A DNA stretch of 64,000 nt from Firmicutes bacterium AF25-13AC (GTDB lineage: Bacteria; Bacillota; Clostridia; Lachnospirales; Lachnospiraceae): contig QUFP01000009.1 of NCBI GenBank assembly GCA_003478935.1, positions 55,214 through 119,213 on the forward strand, written 5' to 3'. A model generated the notes under the pieces. That model was not told the DNA's origin and made no database searches. It saw only the letters and a program-made list of their open reading frames with translations. A program made the position numbers and the translations under genes. Shown here one piece after another: positions 54,334-63,951 of this stretch; within the stretch, counting starts at the first letter, position 1, and each line of letters opens with the position of its first letter.

Positions 54334-55677
54334 TCAGTAAAAACCGCAGTTATGTCTTCCGTGTTCTTTTATGTAATACAGTGCCGTATCTGCATCATTA
54401 GAAATTGAACCATTTGGATTTTTTCTATCTGAGAATGCCACACCAACACTTAAAGACACTGCCGGAAGACTATCTGTTGGATTGCTCAATTCCTCGTTTG
54501 CGTCCTCAATCTTCTTTTGGATCGTGCAGCGTTTATCACTTGTAGAATTGACCATGATCACTGCAAATTCATCTCCGCCGATTCGGCATACGTAATCAAT
54601 ATTTCGAAATTGTTTTTTTAAGACAGATGCTACCTTTCTTAAAATCTGATCACCTATTCCATGACCAAAAGTATCATTTACCGCTTTGAATACATCCACA
54701 TCTACAAGAATCAGCGCAAATGGACTCTCGCCTGTTTCGTAAATATGAATAAGCTTATTGAAGGAACCTCTGTTTAACAGATCTGTCAGCGGATCATGCT
54801 CTGCCTCATGGCGAATAAGCTTTTCTGTCTCCTTATTCGCTACATAAATTTCATTATACGTGACAGCAAGATTTTGCAATTCAACAGCCCCTATTACCGG
54901 CAAGATTTCACCAAGCTTAATGCTTTCATCGTAACTGATAAGCGGCTTTACAATCAGCCGGCGCATCATTACATATGAGCTTATCATAAGAAGCACCATT
55001 AAAACAATTCCGATTTGTAATTTTGAATACATGCTGGAAAAAATCGTCATAGTTTTTCCCTGATAATGTCTTGTCTGTCGAATCAATTTTACTTCACAGT
55101 TTGTCACTTCCTCGGTGATTATATCTTTCATTTCCTGATACGTTTTCTCAGTGACAAGATGCTGTGCCTTTTCTATTCTCTCATCATCAGACAATTTTTC
55201 ATCCTCTTTGGAAAGTTCTACTGCCTTGATTTCGTCCGGCCAACTGCTTTGCAAGACATCATTTGCCTCACAGACAAGGCGCATGGCATAGTACTCTGTC
55301 GTCATGAGTTCCAATGAACTGTCCAGAGCAGCTTTTAATGATGAAAAGGATGATGTCCTGTCAAAATAATTTTTGAATATATCAAGCGCTTTTTCCCGGC
55401 TCTTAACCTGATTAGACTCAACAAAATATGCGTCCATATATGATGTGTCGCCTGTCATGACATACATTCTCACCTGTTCGGTGAGATAATCAGCGCCTTT
55501 TTCAAACTGCTGCACTGCTTTTTCGGCTTGAATGTACTGCTCTGTTGACTCATTCAGTGCAAAAAACTCATTCTCGCCCTGTATTATAAGAAAGACAAAT
55601 GCCAGTGCCAAAAGCAGTGTAATCCAAAGTCCCACACAGCTTACTTTTCGTATCTCAATTTTCCTTTTGGCCCTCAT
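54334..55677 (-). CDS. Membrane diguanylate cyclase (GGDEF)
   Basis: 447 aa from ATG 55677, with AAAGGAG 6 bases upstream. One membrane helix at about 15-35 and another at about 200-220 enclose an extracellular helical sensor domain. The GGDEF domain is C-terminal: RIGGDEFAVIM is the active site, and LILVDVDVFKAVND holds the metal Asp. All key residues are present, so it should make c-di-GMP. No partner EAL gene is in the window. Confidence 0.93.
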   Translation of the reverse strand: MRAKRKIEIRKVSCVGLWITLLLALAFVFLIIQGENEFFALNESTEQYIQAEKAVQQFEKGADYLTEQVRMYVMTGDTSYMDAYFVESNQVKSREKALDIFKNYFDRTSSFSSLKAALDSSLELMTTEYYAMRLVCEANDVLQSSWPDEIKAVELSKEDEKLSDDERIEKAQHLVTEKTYQEMKDIITEEVTNCEVKLIRQTRHYQGKTMTIFSSMYSKLQIGIVLMVLLMISSYVMMRRLIVKPLISYDESIKLGEILPVIGAVELQNLAVTYNEIYVANKETEKLIRHEAEHDPLTDLLNRGSFNKLIHIYETGESPFALILVDVDVFKAVNDTFGHGIGDQILRKVASVLKKQFRNIDYVCRIGGDEFAVIMVNSTSDKRCTIQKKIEDANEELSNPTDSLPAVSLSVGVAFSDRKNPNGSISNDADTALYYIKEHGRHNCGFY

Positions 55678-55787
55678 GCCTGCTCCTTTCAACATTTTTA
55701 TACGCATTCTGCATCATTTTATTTTTACATGTTGCATTGTATGCAGCAGCAAAAAGGATATACAGACTGTCACACAAATCATAATAC

Positions 55788-55930
55788 GTAACTATTCAGA
55801 ACCACATTCGCAAAATCGCATCTTCGATGCTTCTATTTTGCTCATGTGGTTACCTCGCCATATAAAATTGCTATTCTGTCTGAATGCAAGCATTCACAGA
55901 AAGCAATTTTGCATGGCTCTGAATAGTTAC
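55788..55930. mobile_element. 143-bp MITE-like element, copy 1
   Basis: Begins GTAACTATTCAGAACC and ends GGCTCTGAATAGTTAC, so 13-bp terminal inverted repeats with internal imperfect hairpins. It is flanked by an exact 8-bp duplication CATAATAC (55780-55787 and 55931-55938). No transposase gene lies inside. A second copy of the same length lies inverted at 63578-63720. Apart from it, 55708-56004 has no gene. Confidence 0.9.
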
Positions 55931-55971
55931 CATAATACCATGATTTTCTGTCAAATTCAATATTCACACGT

Positions 55972-56021
55972 CATTCACCTTCGGGATTTGCTGTAAGTAT
56001 TGGCTTATCCGTTAACTGTAA
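55972..56021 (-). repeat. Short repeat at the end of the GH-like gene
   Basis: Matches 48706-48753 downstream of the GH4 gene (shared CATTCACCTT, ATTGGCTTATCCGT and AACTGTAA). Here it spans the last codons and 3' flank of the gene at 56005. Confidence 0.5.
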
Positions 56022-57887
56022 TTTTATACGTTCCCTTTGAGAAATCGACTTCTACGCATGTACCATCTGCGAATGTACTCTGCTGGCGAAGACCTGTTTT
56101 GTCGAGAATACGGTGGCTGACTAACTCACTATAGGCTACGTGTTCATGAAGTGATGCTACCTGCTCGCAGCGTTTCTTTTGCTCTTCTTCTGTGAAATCG
56201 CTGCCTGCTCCAAATGCACCGTCTGTTCCATTGTAAGCACCATTTCTGTCAAAATATGGTGCGCCTCCGTTAATAAGTGCATAGAGCATGTAATCTTCAT
56301 TTTCATGTTTTCCATCATCCACGGAATGATTACGCAGTCATGATATACAAGATTAAATAATGGCACTGGGATTCCCTGTTTTGGTTCTTCTGGACGGCGC
56401 ATCATAAAATCATATGGCGCATAGTGGCAGAAAACAAGATTAGCGACTGACCAGTCTGCTACCTCCTCGGAACTTGACAGAATATTTTGTGACAACAAAT
56501 ATGCAAAGCAGCGGCTTCTAAATTCCAGACATTCCTTTCTTGTCATTTTGTGATGCGGCTCAAAGCATTCATCTGGCTCGTTGCATGTAAATACATCAAG
56601 ATAAGCGCAGTCAAGCTTTATATCATGAGCTGCCAATTCCAAGAAATTTCTCTTTACATAATAAGGTGCCTGTGTTGCACAAAGATATGTCTGATTGCCG
56701 CCCGCCCAGTTTGCATGAGAAGGAATGGAGCCATCTTCAAGATGAATGGCTGATGATTCATCATAAGTACTGGCACGGAAATAATAATCACGATACTGAT
56801 CATGGGTTCCAAAAACATAACCGCAGTCATGAATTGTATCACAAAGCTCCTTCATGCCTTCCCAGCCGCCTGCTTCAATACATGCCGGAAGATAATCTGG
56901 ATGCTCGTTGTCATAGCCTGGATCTCCCCAGCCATCTAAATGAAGATAAAGCTTCTTAATTCCAAGCTTTTCATAGCAATTACGAATCTGCTTAGTACGC
57001 ACTGCAAAAGGTGTTAAATGATTGTTTTTCTCAGGCGCTTCTGGATCAAAAAAGCGAGACTCTGGCTGAACAAGTGTCTTAATACCTGCATGAACAAACA
57101 TGCTTCCTACTAATTTATCAACATCTGCACGCGCTGCCTTTTCACGAAGAGTGTGAAATGTTCCCTGTTCCTTTGTATAATTTCTATAAAATTTACACAT
57201 GGTATTATAATCACAGTCTTTTTCAAAATGATACAATAAGGTTCTGCGATAGCGCATTGAACCAAGTGATTTATAAAGTACCATACCCACACTTGTCTGT
57301 GCTTCGCCTGATTCATGAGCAGCACGGTAGCCTGCATCCTCTGGCTGCTCACATATTGCAATATAGCCGTTTCTATCTTTAATCTGGGAAAACCATGGCA
57401 TATATGAGCCTTCCGTACACATACGGCCATCAAATGGCACTTTTCCCAGCGTTGTTTCCCAGCCATTTGGAATAAGTAAACCTTGTCCCCAGTTTAAGAG
57501 CGTATACCAATCTTCACTATCATACATAAAATCCATTGCACCCGGCCACACAACTTCATCCATGCCAGATGCCGGCTCTGTGATCGGAATCCACTCAAAA
57601 TGAACATCACCTGTCGATAATTCAATCCAGATATATGTCTCAAAGCAAAGCTCTGGCACCTGCTCAAAATTTTCATAATGGCTCACAAGTCCGAAACCTA
57701 TTCCTGTATCATATCTTTTATGTGAGACGTTTTTAGCCTCTGAAAAAAGCACATCTTTTCCATTATACTTAAAATAAGGCTGATAATTATGCTGCCAAGT
57801 CCATTTCGTGCCATCTGCGTAAATATCGCAGTGCAGCGTCTCCTCATGAAAATCAAGTTTTATTATGTTATCTTTTATTGTAATCAT
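56005..57887 (-). CDS. Putative glycoside hydrolase, DUF5696/GH101-like (frame broken once)
   Basis: Starts at ATG 57887 (GGGGAG site) with MITIKDNIIKLDFHEETLH. An N-terminal beta-rich domain precedes a TIM-barrel-like part: LYLHLDGWGDPG, then YVFGTHDQYRDYYF, and LDCAYLDVFTCNEPDE, whose Asp/Glu residues are catalytic candidates. The frame breaks after VIIPWM. One added base near 56,318 joins it to DGKHENEDYMLYALINGG and the end at 56005, for 627 aa. No signal peptide. The resemblance to DUF5696 or GH101-like barrels is weak; the substrate is unknown. Confidence 0.75.
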
Positions 57888-57929
57888 AAATTCTCCCCTA
57901 TCTAATCTCAAACATAGTTTTTGTGACAA

Positions 57930-57959
57930 CAAGGCAGATGCCGTTTTGCACCTGCCTTG
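57930..57959. terminator. Hairpin between proC and the GH-like gene
   Basis: CAAGGCAGaTGC pairs with GCAcCTGCCTTG; a T-run follows on the plus strand and an A-run precedes it on the minus strand. It probably helps end the hypD-proC transcript. Confidence 0.55.
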
Positions 57960-57992
57960 CATTTTTTGAATTTAAAACAATTTAGATATTTC

Positions 57993-58787
57993 TTACATTC
58001 CCTTTGCTGCATCCACACATGCGTCCATTGCCTCGATCACAGCACTTCTAAGACCTTCCTTTTCTAATACACGGACTGCTTTAATTGTAGTTCCTGCCGG
58101 CGAGCATACCATATCCTTTAACTCACCCGGATGTTTTCCAGTTTCTAAAACCATCTTTGCGCTGCCCATAACTGCCTGTGCAGCAAATTTATAAGCCTGC
58201 GCACGCGGCATGCCCTGCTCTACTGCTGCGTCTGCCATAGCTTCAATAAACATAAATACATATGCCGGAGAACTTCCGCTTACTGCAACAACTGTATCCA
58301 TCAGCTTTTCGCTGATAACCTCTACCTTGCTAAAGCCGCTTAAAATTTCACATACATACTTAAGTTCGGCCTCTGTCACAAATTCATTTGGTGTTGCGCC
58401 TGTCATGCCCTCACCAACAAGTGCCGGTGTATTCGGCATAGTACGGACAATCTTTACGTCCTTGCCAAACTTTTCTGCCAGCCATGAAAGTGTCTTTCCC
58501 GGTGCAATTGTGATGATTAACTGATCTGCTCTGACATGATCCTTTATCTGTGTAATCACAGACTCATAGTACTGTGGCTTTACAGCAAGTACAAGCACAT
58601 CAACAGCGTCCACTACATCAACATTGTTATCTGAAACATGAATGCCATACATGTTCTTTACGCGCTCTCTGCTTGGCTCAAACACGTCAGAACCATACAC
58701 ATCCTCTGATTTGAAAATATTGTTTTTGATGATGCCGCCCATCATTGCGCCTGCCATGTTTCCGCATCCGATAAATCCTAACTTCAT
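57993..58787 (-). CDS. proC: Pyrroline-5-carboxylate reductase
   Basis: 264 aa from ATG 58787, with AGGAGG 8 bases upstream. An NAD(P)-binding loop GFIGCGNMAGAMMGG at the start. The C-terminal helical domain carries the ProC signature AGTTIKAVRVLEKEGLR. It reduces 1-pyrroline-5-carboxylate to L-proline in the cytosol. It lies 27 bases after hypD, whose product is exactly this substrate, so here it serves hydroxyproline use as well as possible proline synthesis. Confidence 0.95.
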   Translation of the reverse strand: MKLGFIGCGNMAGAMMGGIIKNNIFKSEDVYGSDVFEPSRERVKNMYGIHVSDNNVDVVDAVDVLVLAVKPQYYESVITQIKDHVRADQLIITIAPGKTLSWLAEKFGKDVKIVRTMPNTPALVGEGMTGATPNEFVTEAELKYVCEILSGFSKVEVISEKLMDTVVAVSGSSPAYVFMFIEAMADAAVEQGMPRAQAYKFAAQAVMGSAKMVLETGKHPGELKDMVCSPAGTTIKAVRVLEKEGLRSAVIEAMDACVDAAKGM

Positions 58788-58814
58788 AGTGTTTTCCTCC
58801 TGCATTATGTGTTT

Positions 58815-61189
58815 TTAGTTGAAGCTTTGCTCAGTACGATTAATGATCTCATCCTGAAGTGCCTTGCTTAAGTTTCTGAAATGATCACTGTAGCCTGCTA
58901 CACGAACAATCAGATCCTTATATTCCTCTGGATATTTCTGTGCATTAAGCAATGTCTGTCTGTCAATGACATTAAACTGAATATGATGGCCATCCATATT
59001 GAAATAGGAACGAATAAGACTTGCCATCTGGTTAAGTCCTTCCTCTCCTGCAACAACACTTGGTGTAAACTTCTGATTCAAAAGTGTACCGCCTGTCATT
59101 AAATGATCCATCTTTGCACAAGACTTTATAACAGCTGTAGGACCATTTACGTCTGCACCCTTTTCTGGTGAAATACCCTCGGAAACAGGTACATGTGCCA
59201 GACGTCCATTTGCACTTGCCATCATGACTTCTCCAAAGTAAACGTGGCATGTGGTCGGAAGCATATTTACGCGATACATTCCGCCAAGCATATTTGGTCT
59301 TCCTGTCACTTCGCCCTGATAATATTCAAATACCTGCTTCATAATCTCATCTGCATACTCATCATCATTTCCATACTTTGGACTATGATTTTTTACCAGA
59401 TTCAAGATTCGCTCATGACCGATGAAATTATCATCAAGCGCTGCCATCAGCTCATCCATCGTGAAGTTTTTCTTATCATATACATTATATTTTACAGCAG
59501 CAAGACAGTCTGTAATCGTTCCGATTCCAACACCCTGCAGATATTTTGTATTGTATCTTGCACCGCCGGCATTATAATCCTTGCCCTTTGCGATACAGTC
59601 ATTTGTAAGAATGGATAAAAATGGTGCCGGCATGCAGTCTGCAAAAATCTTTTCAATTATGTTGCTTCCCTGAATCTTAACATCAATGAAGTATTTCATC
59701 TGCTTCTTAAAAGCATCAAAAAGCTCATCATATGTCTTAAAATCAGCTGCATATCCAAGCTGTAAACCAAGCTGCTTTTTGCTTACCTTATCATATCCAT
59801 TATTTAATGTAAGCTCAAATACCTTTGGAATATTAAAATATCCTGTCAGAATATAAGCCTCATTTCCAAATGCACCAGTCTCTACACAGCCGCTCGTTCC
59901 GCCGCGTCTTGCATCGGCAAGTGTCTTTCCTGCATTCATAAGCTCCTGAACAATTGCTTCTGTATTATAGAATGCCGGCTGTCCCCATCCCTTACGTGCA
60001 ATCTCACATGCTCTCTTTAAAAATTTCTGCGGTGTCTTTCTGCTGATCTGTACATTAGAGCTTGGCTGCAGCAGCTTCATCTCGTCCATGCAATCAAGAA
60101 TCAGATAAGAAACATCATTAACTCCGTTTTGTCCGTCTGGAGTGATACCGCCTGTATTTAAGTTTGCAAAATCGGTGTAGGTGCTGCTCTCCTTTAACGT
60201 GATACCAACCTTTGGCGGTGCCGGCTGATTGTTAAATTTCACCCAAAGGCACTCAAGAAGCTCTAACGCCTTCTTCTCATCAAGAATGCCTTCCTCTACA
60301 TCCTTCTGATAAAATGGATTTAAATGCTGGTCAAAACGACCTGGTGAATAAGCATCCCATGGATTAAGCTCCGTTGTAACGCCAAGGTGAACAAACCAAT
60401 ACATCTGAATTGCCTGCCAGAAGGTCTGCGGCTTATGAGCTGGAACAACATCACAGTTTGCTGCAATCTGAAGAATCTCTGCCTTTCTTGTATCACATTT
60501 TTCTTTTTGGGCAAGCTCTCTTGCATAATCAGCATATCTTGCACCAAGAAGCATGATAGCATCACATGCCTTTGCCATACCGCGAAGCTGATTTCTCTTT
60601 TCAAATGCCTCTGTATCATGGAAGTAATCAAGAGAATCTATTGATGCCTGAATATCTGCCTTGTAATCTAAAAATCCTTTTTCATACAGCTTAAAGGAAC
60701 CAACAGTATGACCTGGACCTCTTTGCTCCATAAATTCAGTAAAGATACCTGCAGCATAGCAGTCTTTCCACTGATCAGACATATTTGCCAGAATCTTTGA
60801 ACGTGTGGAACGCTTTTCCCAGAATGGGATGATCTCTCTTTCCTGATATCCGTAATCTTCTTCCTTTACAGAAAAGCTGATAAGCTCACGGTCGTTCATA
60901 ACGTGCATATCCTCAAGAGTATGACAGCATAGCTCTGGGAATGTCGGTGCACCATGTGGAGAATCTCCCTTTTCTCCTACAATCAGCTCTCCATCTCCGA
61001 TGTAAAGTGTCTTTGCTGCAAAATAGTCATATAAAACCTGTGCACGAAGCTCTGGCACAGACAGCTGACCTCATATTTCTTGTAGGTTGCAGTTTCACTT
61101 TTTGCTCTTTCCATGTCGATGTGCGGCTGAGTCGTAACACTTAGTTCACGCAGCGCCTGCACACGCTCATTCATTCCTCTTTTCTCCAT
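58815..61189 (-). CDS. hypD: Trans-4-hydroxy-L-proline dehydratase (glycyl radical enzyme, frame broken once)
   Basis: Glycyl radical enzyme of about 791 aa, close to the 789 aa of C. difficile HypD as I recall it. The thiyl Cys is in GGTSGCVETGAFG and the radical Gly in VRVAGYSDHF near the C-terminus. GELIVGEKGDSPHGAPTFPE and APPKVGITLKESSTYTDFAN match HypD. The frame breaks after ATYKKYE. One added base near 61,069 (GAGGTCAG to GAGGGTCAG) restores it. It removes water from hydroxyproline, giving pyrroline-5-carboxylate. Its activase overlaps upstream and proC follows. Confidence 0.93.
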
Positions 61190-61217
61190 TACAGCTAAAA
61201 TCCTTTTCCTTTCTGGT

Positions 61218-62126
61218 TTATCCACCAATCTTAACTTTCAAAAATCCTGCCTCTGTAAAAAGTGATGACAGTTGCTTCATTTTTTCATCTGACGGTACCA
61301 AAAACGCTTCGCCGTCATAAATACACTCAAGACGGCTGTATTTGCTGCTTCCTGTATTGTGATACGGCAAAAGGTTGACCTGTGCCACCTTAATTTTTTC
61401 ATCAGTAAGCCATTTAATTACAGCCTTCATGCTCTCTTCATCTGCATTGACCCCTTCAATTGTTGGGATTCTAATATAGATTCTTGCACCATCTGCACTT
61501 AACTTTTTCAAATTTTCCAGAATGATAGTATTCTCTGTTCCAACCCATTTTTTATGAACTTCATTGTCCATGGCCTTGATGTCATAAAGGAAGGTATCAA
61601 TATATGTAAGAATCCGTTTGAAATTTTCATACGGTGCATATCCACTTGTATCGATGTTCACTGAGATTCCCTGACGATGCAGCTGCTTTACAAGCTCCTC
61701 TATGTAATCCATATCCATGCACATGACCTCGCCACCGGAAAGTGTAACACCGCCGCCCGATTCCTCGTAGAACATTTCATCCTTTTTGAGTTCCTTTAAC
61801 AGCTCTTTTACCGTGTACTCTTTTCCTGCAACTTCGCGGATATTCAAAAGACAAGCTGTCACACATTCTCCACAGCCAGTACATTTTTCATGATCTGTTA
61901 CAGCTTTGCCATTTTCTATGCGCACTGCTCCATTTGGACAGACACGCTCACATTCCATGCATCCGGTACATTTTTCCTGATTCGTTAAAATCTGGCGTTT
62001 CCATTTTTGTGTTTCCGGATTATGGCACCATGCACAGCGAAGCGGACAGCCTTTAAAAAATACAGTTGTACGAATTCCATCTCCGTCATGGATTGAATAC
62101 TTCTGAATATTTGTTACAAGACACAT
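61218..62126 (-). CDS. Glycyl radical enzyme activase (for HypD)
   Basis: 302 aa radical SAM enzyme. CxxxCxxC cluster at Cys27, Cys31, Cys34 (KGCPLRCAWCHN), then two ferredoxin-like 4Fe-4S motifs at about 53-63 and 82-92 (CTGCMECERVC; CTGCGECVTAC), typical of GRE activases. SAM-binding GGGVTLSGGEV follows. It uses SAM to place the glycyl radical on HypD. It is the first gene of the operon and its stop lies just before the hypD start. Confidence 0.95.
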   Translation of the reverse strand: MCLVTNIQKYSIHDGDGIRTTVFFKGCPLRCAWCHNPETQKWKRQILTNQEKCTGCMECERVCPNGAVRIENGKAVTDHEKCTGCGECVTACLLNIREVAGKEYTVKELLKELKKDEMFYEESGGGVTLSGGEVMCMDMDYIEELVKQLHRQGISVNIDTSGYAPYENFKRILTYIDTFLYDIKAMDNEVHKKWVGTENTIILENLKKLSADGARIYIRIPTIEGVNADEESMKAVIKWLTDEKIKVAQVNLLPYHNTGSSKYSRLECIYDGEAFLVPSDEKMKQLSSLFTEAGFLKVKIGG

Positions 62127-62176
62127 TTTTGCATCCCCTTTTCTTTTATTTTTCCCCGAAGCTAAATCTTAGACTC

Positions 62177-62205
62177 ATCATAGCACCACGCCTTATAATT
62201 GTCAA
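62177..62205 (-). promoter_or_regulatory. Promoter of the activase-hypD-proC operon
   Basis: Minus strand TTGACA (62205-62200) and TATGAT (62182-62177), spacer 17. The dyad GACTCAT/ATGAGTC flanks it and could be a regulator site. It overlaps the MATE gene stop. Confidence 0.8.
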
Positions 62206-63551
62206 TGAGTCAAATCTTTGACCCATTTATACTTGCGAAAATGATGCAAAACCCACGGCAGCTTTCCTACTTCATCTATACATGTACACGCATATACAAG
62301 CACTACTGGCCAGTGGAAAAAATATGTTCCGGCAGCTGCGAGTGGAATCGCTAGACACCACATACACACGGCAAGACTATACATATCAAACAGCGTATCG
62401 CCGCCGGCGCCGAAAATACCATTTATTGTGACATCATTGACTGCGCGCCCAATCATATAAAATGCAATAACGGCAAACATGCCCTTTAAATACTCCTGTG
62501 CCTGCGGTGTCAGCTTTACAAAGTGCAAAATAATTGGTGCAGATATGCACATTAAAAGAGAAGCAAAAATACCGCATGCAAAAGATATCTTTAACAGACG
62601 TATACCATAGCGCTTTCCTTTCTCTAAGTTTCCTGCGCCGAGCTCATTGCCAATCATAATTCCAGCTGCACTAGAAATACCTGCGCTAAAACAGCATATG
62701 ATATCTCTTACAACCGCTGCTACTGAATTGGCTGCCGCTGCATCAGTTCCAAGATGACCCATAAATGATGAATAAGATGTAAATCCAATTCCCCAGAACA
62801 GACATGCTCCTAAAAGTGGAAGTCCGCACTTCCAAAAATCTTTTGAAATCTGTTTGTTTCTTCTTAATAAATCACGCATGGACGGATGGAGATAATTTGG
62901 CTTATATGAAATAAGTACAGAACAGCAAAGCTCAATAATACGCGCAATAAGTGTAGCAAGAGCTGCTCCGCGCACACCCATCGGTGCAATGCCAAAGCCT
63001 CCAAAAATAAAAATTGCATTTAAAATAATATTAACACAGACCGTCATTGAACTTATGACTGCCGTTGTCTTTGCGTGCTCGCTTGTCTTCATGATAACAA
63101 GATAACACTGAGAAATACCTGTAAGCAAATATGAAAATCCTGCAATTTTTAAGTAGCTTATACCATAATTGATCAATACCTCTTCATTTGTAAAAAGAAG
63201 CATCAGATAGCGTCCGAAGAAAACACAGCCAATAAAGAATATGGCTGATACGAGTCCACAAAGGCGAAGTGCCATGCAAAAGATCTCATCTAATGTCTTT
63301 TTGTCTCCCTTTCCCCAATACTGCGCACCTAAAATACCAAGACTGGCTGTCGCTGCTGCTAAAAACATGTTCTGAATAAACTGAATCTGAGTTGCAAGCG
63401 ACACAGCTGACATGTAATTTTGATCCATGCCGCCAAGCATAAATGCATCGGCTACTGCCACCATCGCTAACATCAGATTTTGAAGCACAATCGGAACCAT
63501 CAGGCTCCAGAGCTTTTTATAAAATGCTTCATCTTTTTGTAGCTTGCCCAT
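62202..63551 (-). CDS. MATE family efflux transporter
   Basis: 449 aa with about twelve helices. Family pattern in LWSLMVPIVLQNLMLAMVAV and on to DAFMLGGMD, with a second-half repeat IGNELGAGNLEKGKRYG. ATG 63551 has GAGAGGG upstream. It ends at the hypD operon promoter but is a separate unit. Upstream lies a MITE-like copy. A drug or metabolite exporter at the membrane; the substrate is unknown. Confidence 0.93.
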   Translation of the reverse strand: MGKLQKDEAFYKKLWSLMVPIVLQNLMLAMVAVADAFMLGGMDQNYMSAVSLATQIQFIQNMFLAAATASLGILGAQYWGKGDKKTLDEIFCMALRLCGLVSAIFFIGCVFFGRYLMLLFTNEEVLINYGISYLKIAGFSYLLTGISQCYLVIMKTSEHAKTTAVISSMTVCVNIILNAIFIFGGFGIAPMGVRGAALATLIARIIELCCSVLISYKPNYLHPSMRDLLRRNKQISKDFWKCGLPLLGACLFWGIGFTSYSSFMGHLGTDAAAANSVAAVVRDIICCFSAGISSAAGIMIGNELGAGNLEKGKRYGIRLLKISFACGIFASLLMCISAPIILHFVKLTPQAQEYLKGMFAVIAFYMIGRAVNDVTINGIFGAGGDTLFDMYSLAVCMWCLAIPLAAAGTYFFHWPVVLVYACTCIDEVGKLPWVLHHFRKYKWVKDLTH

Positions 63552-63577
63552 TTTCCATCCCTCTCTTTTGATTTTTT

Positions 63578-63720
63578 GTAACTATTCAGAGCCATGCAAA
63601 ATTGCTTTCTGTGAATGCTCGCATTCAGACAGAATAGCAATTTTATATGGCGAGGTAACCCCATTCGCAAAATAGAAGCATCGAAGATGCGATTTTGCGA
63701 ATGGGGTTCTGAATAGTTAC
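63578..63720. mobile_element. 143-bp MITE-like element, copy 2 (inverted)
   Basis: Inverse copy of 55788-55930, also 143 bp, with ends GTAACTATTCAGA and TCTGAATAGTTAC. The flanks are GATTTTTT (63570-63577) and GATTTTCT (63721-63728), an 8-bp target duplication with one mismatch. The stretch 63721-63905 beyond it is AT-rich with no gene recognised. Confidence 0.88.
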
Positions 63721-63905
63721 GATTTTCTTCATAGTTCACAAGTCCGTGAACAGTATCATCTTATCATTTACGGGCAGCTCTGTACATGTATTTATTCGGC
63801 TTTTTTAGGAGAATCCTTGAGAAAAAAATATTTCACAGACGCAGTCAGTTCTCTTATTCTGAGTTCAAAAAAACAGCCACCCGATACCTTTTGATATGAT
63901 ACCTC

Positions 63906-63939
63906 TTAAGTAGACAAGGCAAATAACAAAAATCTACTT
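63906..63939 (+). promoter_or_regulatory. Hairpin before a transposase start
   Basis: TTAAGTAGA (63906-63914) pairs with TCTACTT (63933-63939), directly before the GGAGG at 63941. Such hairpins near IS3-type starts limit translation of read-through transcripts. Confidence 0.4.
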
Positions 63940-63951
63940 AGGAGGTTTTTT

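Noticed and set aside
55532-55996. Open frame with EPHSQNRIFDASIL, also found at 63500-63739
   Set aside because: The shared peptide is only the translation of the 143-bp MITE-like element; no ribosome site or coding signal.
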